This document shows, piece by piece, positions 37,801 through 48,376 of a stretch of 64,000 nt of DNA. Position 1 is the first letter of the stretch. Each line of letters starts with the position of its first letter. Position numbers and translations under genes: made by a program. The stretch covers positions 331,501 to 395,500 of the forward strand of contig CALSFV010000032.1 in NCBI GenBank assembly GCA_943737045.1, written 5' to 3'. A model generated the notes under the pieces. It was not told the DNA's origin and ran no database searches. It was given only the letters and a program-made list of their open reading frames with translations. Origin of the DNA: Parapristionchus giblindavisi (taxonomy: Eukaryota; Nematoda; Chromadorea; Rhabditida; Diplogasteridae).

Positions 37801-38652
37801 CTATTCGACCTATGACTGTAATCTACAAAATTAATAATCAATAAATCAATAAAGTGCAGAATCAAATGTGCTTATAGCACAAACCAATCAATGATAACGC
37901 ATAGATCGCTAACACTCCTCCAGTACCCCCCTCCATGCTCGTTGTGAGACCCACTAACCATACTACGGTAGCCTTGTACACGGAATGACTGGGTGAACCG
38001 TTGGCAAAGTTCGACTCCCATCCGGCAGCAGTTGGAATGACGCCGATCGCGGACGAGAATAGCTGAAATTCAATCGATGATCAATCAATATTCAATCAAT
38101 ATTCAATCAATCGATAATCAATCAATATTCAATCAATCGATAATCAATCAATATTCAATCATTCGATAATCAATCAATATTCAATCAATCGATAATCAAT
38201 CAATATTCAATCAATCGATAATCAATCAATATTCAATCAATCGATAATCAATCAATATTCAATCAATCGGTCAATCAATATCAATGGTGGTTATCGTTGA
38301 AAATACATGCATGCAATACAGTTTCGCATCTGTTTTGCCTACCCCAATGGCTAAAATTTACGATACCAACAAGCAATAACAATTCAATAATATCGATCAT
38401 ATAACCTAGCCAATTATCGATCAGGGCATTTGGTTCAGTCGATAACCACTATAGCTAAATCGAAGCCAAATATTTAGAAACCAACCACGTAGCCGGTCTT
38501 CTCGAGGAGTTTCTCCGGCGGGAAGATCACGTCGACCTTGATCTGCAATTACCGTATTCTAATTAACAACCGTTTCCATCTTCTCGATTCATTCATTCAA
38601 TTCTATTCTATACTTTGGTTTCTGTATCGCTTTTTTCATAAAAAAACCCATC

Positions 38653-38723
<71 letters not shown>

Positions 38724-38736
38724 TAATAATAATAAT

Positions 38737-38782
<46 letters not shown>

Positions 38783-39699
38783 TCCCACAACGAAAAGGCG
38801 CGGAGTACCGTAACCCACCTTGAGTTCGCCGCGACACACCGTGACGTCGCCCATCGGCGCCGTGCCCTGGTAGTGCCTGACCTCGCTACGACCATCGTCC
38901 ACCACCACTTTGACGAACGTGCCCACCTAAGATTACGGCAATAATCAATCAATATTGTGATCAAATTATTCAATATTTCAGTAAAATCAATCAAAATTTT
39001 GATAGCAATCAATCGATATTATAATCAAATAATTCAATATTTCAGTAAAATCAATCAGTAATTTGGAAACGATAAATCAATATTGAAGTATGATCAATCA
39101 ATATTCTAGCACTGATCAATCAATAAATCAATACCTCCAATCGTTCTGCCGAGTGCGGAATGGACTTGACGATTGCCCTCGATAGTCGGACAACCCAAAT
39201 CTGAATGGCAAATATCGATTAAATGATTGCCAAGCAGCTAAAGTACGCCCATTGTCAACGAATACGGTTATTCACTCGATAAGGTACTTGAGCAGAATTT
39301 TTAAAAAGGAACACCCCAAGGCAGTAATAATAATAATATTTATTTATGTGGTGACAGTGGCGGAAAACAAATACAAATAGGGTGAAATCTATAGTGCACA
39401 TAAAATACTATGTCGCAACTATGGCAACATAAGACAATAGAGTGATAGATCACAAATTGGACAGATTCAACGAAGATTTAACAGTACTCTGAAACAGACA
39501 AAGACAGCGCGAGTGTCGCCAGAGCGGAAAAAAAATTAGGTCGGGTGTAACTTAAATTCTATGAAATGATCTTGTAATTGAAAAAAAGCATCACAAGTGT
39601 GGACGACCCAGTTCTACCGTACCCAACGCCTATCGTAATGTACAGTATACTTACAGTGATTGTACGGTCGGTCACCTCTGTTACAATGCCATCCTCCAT
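28785..39699 (-). CDS. G4: modular beta-repeat family protein, 16 exons, about 460 aa, tail replaced by a MITE
   Basis: Unrecognised family protein. Exons in reading order: 39655-39699 (MEDGIVTEVTDRTIT), 39135-39200 (starts IWVVRLSRAIV), 38819-38926, 38489-38542, 37980-38062, 37333-37435, 36781-36840, 32926-33080, 32635-32721, 32099-32183, 31834-31892, 31502-31612, 31259-31343, 30567-30665, 30079-30162, 28785-28883. All junctions have GT/AG with agreeing phase. The first exon is 15 codons in phase 0, as in G5 and G6. Beta-rich modules occupy the first three quarters, an acidic stretch begins exon 8, and exons 14-15 are charged and helical (starts KILKEHHRSLKTQTALEEER), likely coiled coil. The last exon runs 20 codons, then enters the MITE at 28823 and stops at TAG 28785-28787. 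Skipping the MITE and one copy of its duplication gives a different 19-residue end with TAA at 28571-28573. The ATG is one base after a 3' splice site. Confidence 0.75.
28950..29045 (+). mobile_element. LINE 3' fragment
   Basis: A plus-strand frame resembles a retrotransposon ORF end (PAAFNRFADHTTDLHL). It matches 48895-48960 and ends in an AT-rich tail. Very short. Confidence 0.5.
29380..29575. repeat. ACTTTAAGT-rich inverted-repeat region
   Basis: ACTTTAAGTG and its complement CACTTAAAGT-like words recur at least eight times, in both orientations. It lies in the last intron of G4 (28884-30078). No coding exon is seen. Confidence 0.6.
29862..30049. mobile_element. hAT-like MITE, CATAGGTGGGC family
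   Basis: 188 bp, CATAGGTGGGCACGC at one end and TTTTCACCTATG at the other, with an exact 8-bp target duplication ACGGCAGT (29854-29861, 30050-30057). Its second copy is at 43911-44101 in the other orientation. It lies in the last intron of G4, close to the donor of exon 15. Confidence 0.9.
31686..31804. mobile_element. hAT-like MITE, CATAGGTCGAA family, short form
   Basis: 119 bp, CATAGGTCGAATAGC...TTTTCGACCTATG, exact 8-bp target duplication ATTGTCAA at both sides. In the G4 intron between exons 11 and 12. Confidence 0.9.
32286..32488. mobile_element. hAT-like MITE, CATAGGTCGAA family, expanded form
   Basis: 203 bp with the same ends and an exact 8-bp target duplication ATCGTTGG. The internal unit (CCGGTCAGGTTTTTCGATTT and the following GGCTCAAAAT) is present four times, against two in the 119-bp copy. 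Confidence 0.9.
33097..33288. mobile_element. hAT-like MITE, CATACATTTTC family, full copy
   Basis: 192 bp, CATACATTTTCGGTACCCTC at the left and GAGGGTATGGCAATGTATG at the right, exact 8-bp target duplication ATACCAGT (33089-33096, 33289-33296). It starts 16 bp upstream (in gene sense) of the 3' splice site of G4 exon 8. Confidence 0.9.
33600..33755. repeat. MITE-like repeat with GACCCG...TTATAAACTG words
   Basis: Carries GGACCCGATTATAAACTGG and ends CTCGAAAATGTATG. An inverted copy lies at about 57480-57665. Boundaries uncertain. In the large G4 intron 33081-36780. Confidence 0.6.
33837..36337. mobile_element. 2.5-kb hAT-like element with nested LINE
   Basis: Inverted ends CAGACATGG(C/T)CCATGG, exact 8-bp target duplication CAAGCGCA (33829-33836, 36338-36345). 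Subterminal CCCACCCGCATTTTTT repeats occur at both ends. No transposase is recognisable. About half the interior is a CR1-type LINE. The minus-strand gene G4 spans it as intron. Confidence 0.85.
34030..35345 (+). pseudogene. CR1-type LINE, truncated and frameshifted reverse transcriptase
   Basis: From about 34060 the translation gives RT motif A (VAFIDFSKAFDSIP). A frameshift near 34320 follows, at the conserved GVLGPLLF-like motif. The ORF at 34401-35204 then opens MYADDVKLYSF (motif C, YADD) and runs to the ORF2 C-terminus (WNLLPNSTIICPT). The upstream endonuclease is missing. The tail is CATAAAGATATTATTATT, a short-repeat end as in CR1. It lies inside the hAT-like element. Confidence 0.9.
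36567..36775. mobile_element. MITE, CATAGGTCGAA family, expanded and degenerate
   Basis: Has the TTGAATAGCTAGGTAATCGG start, several copies of the internal GGTCAGGTTTTTCGA unit, and the end TTTTCGACCTAAG. It abuts the 5' splice donor of G4 exon 7, just below 36781. Confidence 0.75.
37150..37325. repeat. AT-rich tandem repeat (TAAATTAATATAAATAAATA)
   Basis: About seven copies of a unit near 22 bp in a G4 intron. Confidence 0.85.
37471..37664. mobile_element. hAT-like MITE, CATACATTTTC family, inverted copy
   Basis: 194 bp, reverse orientation to 33097-33288, exact 8-bp target duplication ATCTACAA (37463-37470, 37665-37672). It lies just upstream of the 3' splice site of G4 exon 6. Confidence 0.9.
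37695..37814. mobile_element. MITE, CATAGGTCGAA family, inverted copy
   Basis: CATGGGTCGAAAAGT...CTATTCGACCTATG, 120 bp. It is flanked by near-identical 30-bp direct repeats (37665-37694 and 37821-37850). Confidence 0.8.
38064..38280. repeat. 26-bp tandem repeat
   Basis: About seven copies of a 26-bp unit made of ATCAATATTCAATC and AATCGATAATCA, directly upstream (in gene sense) of the acceptor of G4 exon 5. Confidence 0.9.
38655..38782. repeat. (TAA)n microsatellite, about 128 bp
   Basis: Long TAA run with a few TGA/ATT interruptions, in the G4 intron between exons 3 and 4. The ORFs over it (poly-Ile, poly-Leu) are artefacts. Confidence 0.95.
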
Positions 39700-39700
39700 A

Positions 39701-39702
39701 CT
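39701..39702 (-). other. 3' splice site one base before the G4 start codon
   Basis: The minus strand reads CTTTACAG, T, ATG. Best example of the short-5'-UTR pattern. Candidate trans-splice acceptor. Confidence 0.55.
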
Positions 39703-40773
39703 GTAAAGGACTCGTTACAACAACCAATATTCAGATATTTTTTTAAAATTCAGCACTACCCCATTTTGGAACGTTATCTCTTCATTACTATTTATCTTTA
39801 AACTTTTCAAAGCCAAGGTTACAAAAATGCTCAAAAAGTCTCTGTTTCTTTTCAACACGGACATTCCAAAAAGGAGCAGTTTCAGAAATCAATAATTGTC
39901 GATCGATAATTCAGTCTTCCTCGTAGATCATCTACAGATATCTCACAGAACCTCTGCACATAGGGGGAACTGTAGGTGGTATGCAAATCTTGTGCGAATC
40001 TCAATTTCATTTATAAACACCTTTATTATTTAGCCATCAATTAAATTTGTGATTATAGAACGAAACATTACAATAATGAAATACACAATGAGTATAGTGT
40101 GAACATAGAAAGTTACAGTTATACAGTAGTAGTTATAAAAAAGATATACAGTATTCAAAATACAAATTATTAATCAGTATCAATCAATAATGCGTTCATG
40201 CTTATGGTTGCACATGCGAAATGGGCTAACATGAACTCTATCAATACAAGTCCCTCAATCGATGAAATCAATCATGAAATTCACCATATGCGAGGAGATA
40301 AGTGGGATAAGAATGATGGGTTAGCTATCGAATAATATCGAATTAATTCAACAGTATCATCTATCAATAGTATCAAATTACATCATTTATGTAAATCAAT
40401 ATTCTGATAAACCCACTCCAGAGTGGGTGTGGGTGAGTGAGTAAGTTACTCGGGGAGGAGGATGGAGATTGGGTGGGGGTAGGGGGGTTACAGTAGGGGG
40501 GGAGGGTTACAGTAGTAGGGTTACTACAGTACAATCAAAGCAATTTCAGTCAATCAATCAATCGATGATTACGGTTCAATATATCAATCAATATGCAAAT
40601 AGATCAATATAATACAATTGAACGAACATATATCATCATTATTCTATTCAAAGCGCTCATACTCACTTCCTTTTTTATCTCTACAATTATAGCCTTACAA
40701 GGGCTACAACAACAAAACCAAAACAGCTCTCAAAAATATTGATTAACTAATAAATAATCAATAAAATCCCTCC
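39703..40773. other. Spacer between G3 stop and G4 start
   Basis: No exon seen. The plus strand at 40431-40510 is G-rich, with runs of 3-7 G. (TAA)n lies at 39325-39340. Confidence 0.5.
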
Positions 40774-42503
40774 CTACCCCCCTCCCCATCTTCTTTTTTC
40801 CCTCATCTCTTCATTTTCCGTATAATATTTGGTGCCCTCCAAGGGGGGTCTTCTAGTGTAATTACATTGGTTCCCACCGTACGAGTCCCAGCTACTACGG
40901 GGCGACCCCGAGGTGGTTCCGCGGGACGACGAGTGGTCCGAGGGCGGGTAGTAGCGGCCCCGGGACGACTCTCGAGAGCTCTCGAGAGCCAGAGATGGAG
41001 CTTGGCTGGCCCGTGGCCTGGGCTTGAGACCGACTGCCAGTCCCTTCTTGTCCTTGCCAATCTCTCGAAGAAGACCACAGATGGTTGAGTAGGTGATCAG
41101 ATCGAAGTCTCTGCAATCAATAAATCAATAAACCAATCAATCAATCAATAAATCAGATATGATTAAAAGAATACCCCAAAACTGATGAGAACACGCTCCA
41201 CAAATACAAAATTCTCCTAATTTCCCGAATTAATAGCGATCAAATCGACTTGGAACTGTGTCAAAGAAGATTTGAAACACACTACACTACACAATTTCAC
41301 TACGACTTCCGTGCAATGCTCCAAATAAACCAATATCCTACAGTAACCTATATACAGTAACCACTACAGTAACCATCTACAGTAACCATCCACAGTAACC
41401 ACTCACCTCAGACTCTCCTCTATCTTGGGATAGAGCACCGCCTTCTCCAGGATCTCGACGAGCTCGTCCAGCTGCAAAAAATGGACATTATTATTATCAT
41501 CATTATTATTATTTAAATTATTGCTATTATTCAAATCAATATAATCATTTAAATCACCAATATAAATCATCATCGATATCATATCGATACCAAATCGATC
41601 ATCATCAAAACCAAAAATCAATAATCGATCAAAAAAATCAATATCCCACATACCTCCTGATCATTCACACGTTCTCTTATACTCTTCTTCTTCTGTCGTC
41701 TACCCTCTCCAGATCTCTCCAGACTCCTCATCTCAGCACATTCCTCTCTTCTTCTTCCTCTTCTAGACTCAAAATCATGACGGTCACCACCAGCACTTCT
41801 CTTCTGATGATCTTCATTTGCATAACCATGGTAGTCGTACCCATGATGGTCATCCCTGCGGCCTCCTTGCTGATGTTGTTCATAATGAAGGTCATCATAC
41901 TCTTGACCTCTCGAGTGGTCATCATAGCTCCGCCCATATTGGTCATAATCACGCCTTCGCTGAGCACTTCCTCCATTCTGATGGTAATCACCACCTCCGT
42001 TGCGTCCTCCTTGGTTGTCGGCCTCCTGACCACGAGGCTGATCATCTCCGGATCGACTTCCTTGGAAGGATGATCCGGACCAATTATCGATTGGTTTGTA
42101 GGCAATTTTAGAATTATCGATTGGTTGCTGAAGCTTCCACGGTGCGACACCCCAGCCGGTCTGGGTCTTGGGGTTCGGGGAACTGCGCCAGCCGCTCACC
42201 GCCTTCTTCTCGTTAAAACCCTGAAGATATTGTATTCATTGATAAGCAAAAAATCAATAAAACTCCACTACTTGATAATATCTCACCAGATTTTAAATTC
42301 CAGCGACAAAGGTTGTCCCCCTTTCTCCTACTAACCCTTACTCTTTCTAACTCTATCACATGCTCACTCTTCCCTTTTGCAATAGGCATACATGGTGAAT
42401 GCCGGTTTCACGCTGCTATAATAGCAATGCGAAACATAGATTAGACAATTCTGAGAAACTATATTCCATACACACAATCCATAATCGATAGATCACCCAC
42501 CAT
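40774..42503 (-). CDS. G3: low-complexity protein with helical C-terminus, about 323 aa (or 3' end of G2)
   Basis: Exons in reading order: 42501-42503 (ATG only), 41654-42220, 41407-41471, 40774-41110, with agreeing phases and GT/AG sites. The long second exon (starts GFNEKKAVSGW) is rich in Gly, Gln, Asp, Arg and His, with repeated R-G-Q-E and D-D-H words, and is probably disordered. Exon 3 (LDELVEILEKAVLYPKIEES) and the start of exon 4 (DFDLITYSTICGLLREIGKD) form a helical pair like the short C-terminal segments of G1 and G5. A Ser/Arg-rich tail ends in RRWGGG and stop TAG. The layout of disordered stretch then helices copies the C-terminal half of G1, so this may be the 3' part of G2 across a 4.4-kb intron. 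The phase at G2 exon 14 argues against that, unless the weaker donor CGT|GTTCTC is used. The one-codon first exon is the weakest part. Confidence 0.55.
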
Positions 42504-42659
42504 GATTGTATCGATTAGTTCAAGGAGTAGAAGAAGAAGAACAAGGAGACGTCGTTGAGAGACGAAGAAGAAGTAGAGACTAATACATCAATGATTTAAA
42601 TCTGAAACGAAGAAATAGTTTAGATCAGTGCTTAGATAAGGTTAGACAAGGTTGGAGTG

Positions 42660-42835
42660 AAGAACTCCGGTTTTACCGGGTAATATTCTAGTAAGTAGCG
42701 AGTGAAAAGTAACTTTCATTTTATTTACTTTTTCGTCACTATACTCCTGAGCATATAGAGAAAAAGCAAATAAAAGGTAAGCTACTTTTCGCGCACTACT
42801 TACTTTAATATTACCCTGCAAAGACGGAGAAAGAA
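42660..42835. mobile_element. MITE-like inverted repeat
   Basis: CTCCGGTTTTACCGGGTAAT and AGTAAGTAGCG on the left mirror ACTACTTACTTTAATATTACC and CGGAG on the right. A partial copy of the right arm is at 43805-43865. No clear target duplication was seen. Confidence 0.65.
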
Positions 42836-43910
42836 TACACTTTCCCTAAACAACGTCAAACAGAGTTCAGGGGAACTATCGATCTAACCGAAATCAAGCG
42901 CATTACAAAAACGATGATTGGCATACTATCTAGTTAAAGAGTACTGCAAGGAATTCTAAACGATCTCTTCACATCAAGGCACTTCAAGGGAAAGCATAGT
43001 ATGACAGAGAAAAAGGTAGAGCGGTAAAGGTAGGTAGAGCGAATAAGAGAGAGAGAGAGAGTACGCAACAGTGAAACCCGATAGGACTGATTGGCAGATT
43101 GACATCTTATCATCTGATTGACAGACACAGCATATACTGTCAACGATAATTCATTGAAAGATCAAGAGGAACCGATGAGAAAGAAGTGCATATTCTCTTG
43201 TCTAGATTACAATCGTTATGATGATATGGCAAGATCTAGGTCAGATAGGATAGATAGAGAGGTCAAATATCATAGATAGATAGACAATTAAATTAATAAT
43301 ATTAATAGATGTACATCAATAGATCACAGAGAAGTTACGTGGCGCTCAAGTCTCGAAAAAAAGAGCAAAAAGTGGACACAGTATGTGTTAAATGAGGAGA
43401 CATTTCTTTACCTTTCGAGACTTTTGAACATATCATACGTCACACACAGCAGTACATAACAAATTGGAAAGAGGGCTGTGAAAGGAAACGGTCATAATAA
43501 TAATAATAATAATTTATGCGCGTCAAGCGATCATTGCTAGGTGGGGATGGAGCAAAGACAAGGTCATAGAAGTAAACAAACGCGGTCAATGGGAAGGGGA
43601 AGAGAGAGATAGAAAACAGATGGTCGGCATGAAAACAAGGACATTCACATGACCATTCAACGTTCAGTGAAGAGCGCCGGGGGTTAAGCATGACTCACTA
43701 AACGCAGTAAGTCTGAAGTAACTAAACTCATACATTTTCGGTACCCTCGCTATTTTCATTGCATTCTCATGAAATAGCAAAACAGTGACAAAAAAGTAAG
43801 CATAAAGCAAGTTATTTTTTCGCGCTACTTACTATATAATATTACCCTGCACAACCGGAGAAAGCAGGCAAAACTCTCCTTGTTTCACGCACTATCTCGC
43901 ATGTTTTTGT

Positions 43911-44101
43911 CATAGGTGGGCGCGTGAAAACGAATATTTTTTGCGCACAGCCTTGCCTTCCCATGGGGGACTTGCGCTTAGCCTTTCCTCGCAAAAATCG
44001 GACAATTTCCAGTCGAATTCGTCAAAAAATAGCCATGCGCACAGCCTTGCCTCACCGTTCCCCGGTTTGCGCACAGCCTTCCCCCAGCGTGCCCACCTAT
44101 G
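43911..44101. mobile_element. hAT-like MITE, CATAGGTGGGC family, inverted copy
   Basis: 191 bp, exact 8-bp target duplication GTTTTTGT (43903-43910, 44102-44109). Interior homologous to 29862-30049 in reverse. Confidence 0.9.
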
Positions 44102-44729
44102 GTTTTTGTTCTAAACTTTTGAGCAAAGTACAACTTCTCATACTACATTTGCTATATACTACGCTTATAAGCACGTGATAAGTATCAAATTTCGAAAGCT
44201 ACGCAACAGGGTGAGAGTGAGGAAAGGATGCAATAGATACTAGTAGACAAGTAGACGTCAGCATAGAGATGAAAACCCCTAACGACGTCAATCGATAGTC
44301 GAAAGAACCCTAACGACGGGCGCATCCGTCGATCCTCTCATCTAATCCCACGTATACATTATAATAATAATATAATAATAATTTATCCATCATAAGAGGT
44401 AAACGTGTAATGAACAAACAATAACATTAGAGCAACTTTGTTCAGCCGGTTAGCGCAAGCTGGGTCGCCATAAGGGTTCTCGAAGGAGCGAATCGTATCT
44501 CATATATTGAAACGTATAATTTAATGGAATAAAGAATAGGACTAAGAAGAAGAAAACGAAAAAGAAAACGCACGTGATAAATATATAAATAAATAAGAAC
44601 GTCTCTTTACAGAGTTCTTCCCTAGGTATATGGAATTTTCTGTTGGTTTGGAGAGCAAGAGCAAACACGTTTGAATATTTCCTCCCATTCCCACTGCCCT
44701 TTATCGTCTCACAATCAGACTCCGCCCAT

Positions 44730-44820
44730 TTCTCTCTCTCCCTCTCCCTCTGCCTCTCCCTCTCCCTCTCCCTCTCTCTCCCTCTCTCTCTCCCTCTCCC
44801 TCTCCCTCTGCCTCTCCCGC
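44730..44820. repeat. (CCCTCT)n-like pyrimidine repeat
   Basis: About 90 bp of CT-rich simple repeat. Translates as poly-Ser/Leu/Pro or poly-Arg/Glu and is not coding. Confidence 0.9.
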
Positions 44821-46582
44821 TCCCTATCCACTTGCCATCCATCTGTTCCTTTGTCTCATTGTCAGCCTTTCGCAACCCCTAACTCCCTCTCTCACTCGCG
44901 CTAAGGGAATGCGATAGATCTATGCCACAAGGGATAAACGGTCACCTTGTAGAGGATAAGGCGCGGAAGGACGGGAGGATGAGAGAGAGATATATATAGA
45001 GGGGGAGGGGGAGCGAGAGAAAGTGAGAGACAGTTAGAGAACGAGATTAGTTACACAGATGCGTACTATATATAGGATAAATCGATCGATCGGTAAATAA
45101 ACAAAGGGACTCGAAACTTTCTAATAGTCCACAGCACAGTATTCTAGTGCAAACAATTTTTCTTTGAAGGCAAGCCGAGCTAATGGCTGTATTAATTGGA
45201 ATAGCATTAATTAATTAACGAGTTTTAATTGGAATAGAGTTTCTATAAACAAAGAACTAGAACAGAAGCTGCTCAATAATAGTGCGAAATATACCGTAGA
45301 GACTACAGTAACTCTATTTGCAGCTCAACTGAGATGAATGTCTCTTTTATAATTGAGAAAAAAACAGAAGTGCTGGAGAGAAGTGACGCATGACGTCCGA
45401 GAAGTGCTCGAAGAATACGCAAAAAAATAGATCGATAAGACGAAAGAGAAGAAGAAGAGTGAGACGTTGCTCGGTTACGCAACGCAATGCCAGACACAGC
45501 ATTCATGTTTCGCAACACACATATCGGGACTCCCAACCAATCAATAATCATATCGAGTCTCAATCAATAATCATATCGGGTATCACAACCAATCAATAAC
45601 CATATCGGCTGTAAATCAATAAACAGACAAGCTATTAAGCAGATACGGCTTCACAGCAGAAGCCGGCGACTTCAACGCCTTTTTTCAAAATAAATTACTA
45701 AATCATAATTGCACAAACACTTTATTATATCGAACAATCATACAAATTAGCGATAAATCGATTCAAACTTTAATATTAATATGACTTATACTATTATCTG
45801 TGGCCATTTTTGAGCAGAGACAATCAATAATCTACCACCACATCAAATTTAGGACGAAACATACCATGCATAATGGATACAAGTATTCAATAAGGGAACA
45901 AAATCGAAATGTTCAAGTAATCAATACATATATTGTAGCAGAAATGGGCTATCGATCGATTTAGATTTAAAAAAAGACGGATAAAACGCGATTATCGAAG
46001 AGACTGGGCACAAGGACAATGAGGTAATAGATGTGTTTAGGCAACGAGAATAGAAGTGAGACAGAGACAGAGAGACTGCACGACTAGAAGAGAAGCTGGC
46101 TAGTTATGAGGACAGGAGAAGACGTGGCATAAAATCAAGACTACAGTATCCTTAACTTTGTGAAATCAGGACTACAGTATCCCTAACTTCACCAAATCAA
46201 TACTACAGTAGCCCTAACTTCATGGAATCGCAACTACAGTATCACTAACTTCAGATCATTTCCTTTTAAAATGAAAATATTAGACTATTATAAAATAAAT
46301 ACAAGCAAAGGGAAATGTAATTAGAAAAAAGATTGATAGCACGTTTCAAAAAGAGATTCACATGACAAAATATATAGGAAAAACTGAGACTTGGACAGAA
46401 AGACATATGCATAATTTGAATAGTACAATTTGGGGAACAAGTTCAAGAGGACCCTATGTGAGCAGGAAATAAAACAAACGAACAAACGAACATACAATCA
46501 AACAATCAAATAGATAAAAACAACTACGATATACTATTGTTCCAATACCGTACCCTATAGTTGTTGAATAGATAGTGTCGAG

Positions 46583-48339
46583 TCAATCTGAAATAAATAC
46601 AAAATGTTTATTTTAAATCAATAAAAAAATGTAAAAATAGGCTTAAACTCACTGAGAACACGCCGGATGTTCCAATGGTGTCGCATCTTCGTCAACTCCA
46701 CCGTGAAGATTTCATTGTCCGTGATGTCGCGGGGCAAGAGGCGGCTGAAATATTGTTGTTTTTTTTTTGTAAAATTACAGGATAATGGAAACTAGAGCAT
46801 TTTTTTAGACTGAATCGTCTTTAGTAAGATTTAAATTAAATCTTAAAATGACCACTTATGCCAAAAAATATGCGTAACTTCAAATGGTTTTACGATGCAC
46901 AGAGTGACCCTTGTCACCCGGTTGTTTCTGGTTTCAACAATTACAAATAATAGGGAAAACTTACTCCGTGTCAACGATAACTCCAAACCACGGATTTCGC
47001 AGCTCATTCGAGACCGCTTCATACGAGACCGGAGCGATGACCTGACATGACCAAGGTGTACACTACCGTAGCCCGTACACTTCCAGGCAGGAAACGACGA
47101 ATCAACTTACCGTAACCAGATTATTGCGCACTTTGATCTCCAGCTCGGGAGGCGGATCGGACCGACCGAATTCGCGATTCCGAGTGGAACTCCATTTCCC
47201 ATTACCTTGCAGCCGGAAGACGCCTAAAGTGGCAAGATTCGGGCAAAATAACGACACCGTTGTTCGTTCAAACATTTCACCGATTCTTTATCTGACAAGA
47301 GTCGCCATTTTTGGGGAAGATGTTCAGATAATACAAGTCCCAGCAGTAACAAAATACGGGACTCTACCCAATTTACAGACACTACCCAATTTTTGAAAAT
47401 TCCGTTTGGAATAATTTTTAAACAAATATCGATCGGGCTGATAAGAGACCTACCGTATACGCAGTCTCCCAGTTCGAGTGACCGCGCATCGCCATTGACG
47501 ACGACGCCCGAAGCTGCAACGTCGACCAGCCACACGAAGACTCCGCGTGAGCAGATACCTTCGACAAAGGCCACCTGCAAGGGGGATCAAAGATCAAAGA
47601 TCAATTAACGAACATAAAATATACAGATAGACCAGGAATCACTTTACATATTGCAAATAACGGTCACACTGCCTATTACAAGGCTTAGTGGCCAAAACAG
47701 CATAGGGCACAAATACTAATTACCATACTTTTAATTTTGTACCTTTCAAATTTATTCATCTATTATGAAAATATAGCAAATCTCTATTTCTTTCTTCTAG
47801 ACAGCGAAGTCATTATCATCACCTATTTATTATTTGATCATATTCATTTACATGTTTCTTTGCATGCGTGTGCATGTAGATAAAATATAAATATAAATAA
47901 ATCTCAGGCAGCACTTACCGACCGCACCACATCGCCGGGGACTTGATCGCGGAACTTGGGCGGTCGCAGTAGGTAGTTGGTGGTCGATGATGTCGACCTC
48001 ATCGCTCCTCCACTGCCTCTCCCGCTATCATTATGGTAATCGTCGTTACGATCATCGTACTCGTCGTACGGTAACCGCCGTCGATCATCGTCGCGCCCCG
48101 CCGCACCTCGACTACCGTAATCGCCGTAGCCATCGTAGCCCTCGTCGTGAGCGCCGTTACCGTTGTTCCGCTGCAAGCAATATTCAATGATTATTGATCT
48201 CATCGATTGGTAACCGATAAGCTACAGTAATCAGTAATACTACATACTACTGTAATTATCGTACAATTTTACAAGAAATTTTGGGCCAAAATACAGATAT
48301 TAGTCACAGTATTCACGCAGTATATTCATTCATAATAAA

Positions 48340-48376
<37 letters not shown>

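Larger units (their letters stand above)
42504..46582. other. Repeat-rich spacer (or intron joining G2 and G3)
   Basis: No coding exon supported. It holds an inverted repeat at 42660-42835, a MITE at 43911-44101, short (ATA)n runs, a CT-rich run at 44730-44820, a GA-rich run at 44970-45030, and four spaced copies of CTACAGTATCCCTAACTT-like words at 46140-46250. Confidence 0.5.

Noticed and set aside
38589..39012. Poly-Leu and poly-Ile ORFs
   Set aside because: (TAA)n microsatellite read in different frames.
41777..42111. Plus-strand ORFs of about 98 aa
   Set aside because: Complement of the long low-complexity exon of G3, which has splice sites and phase support on the minus strand.
44643..44904. 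Ser/Leu/Pro-rich ORFs
   Set aside because: CT-rich simple repeat with no splice or start context.
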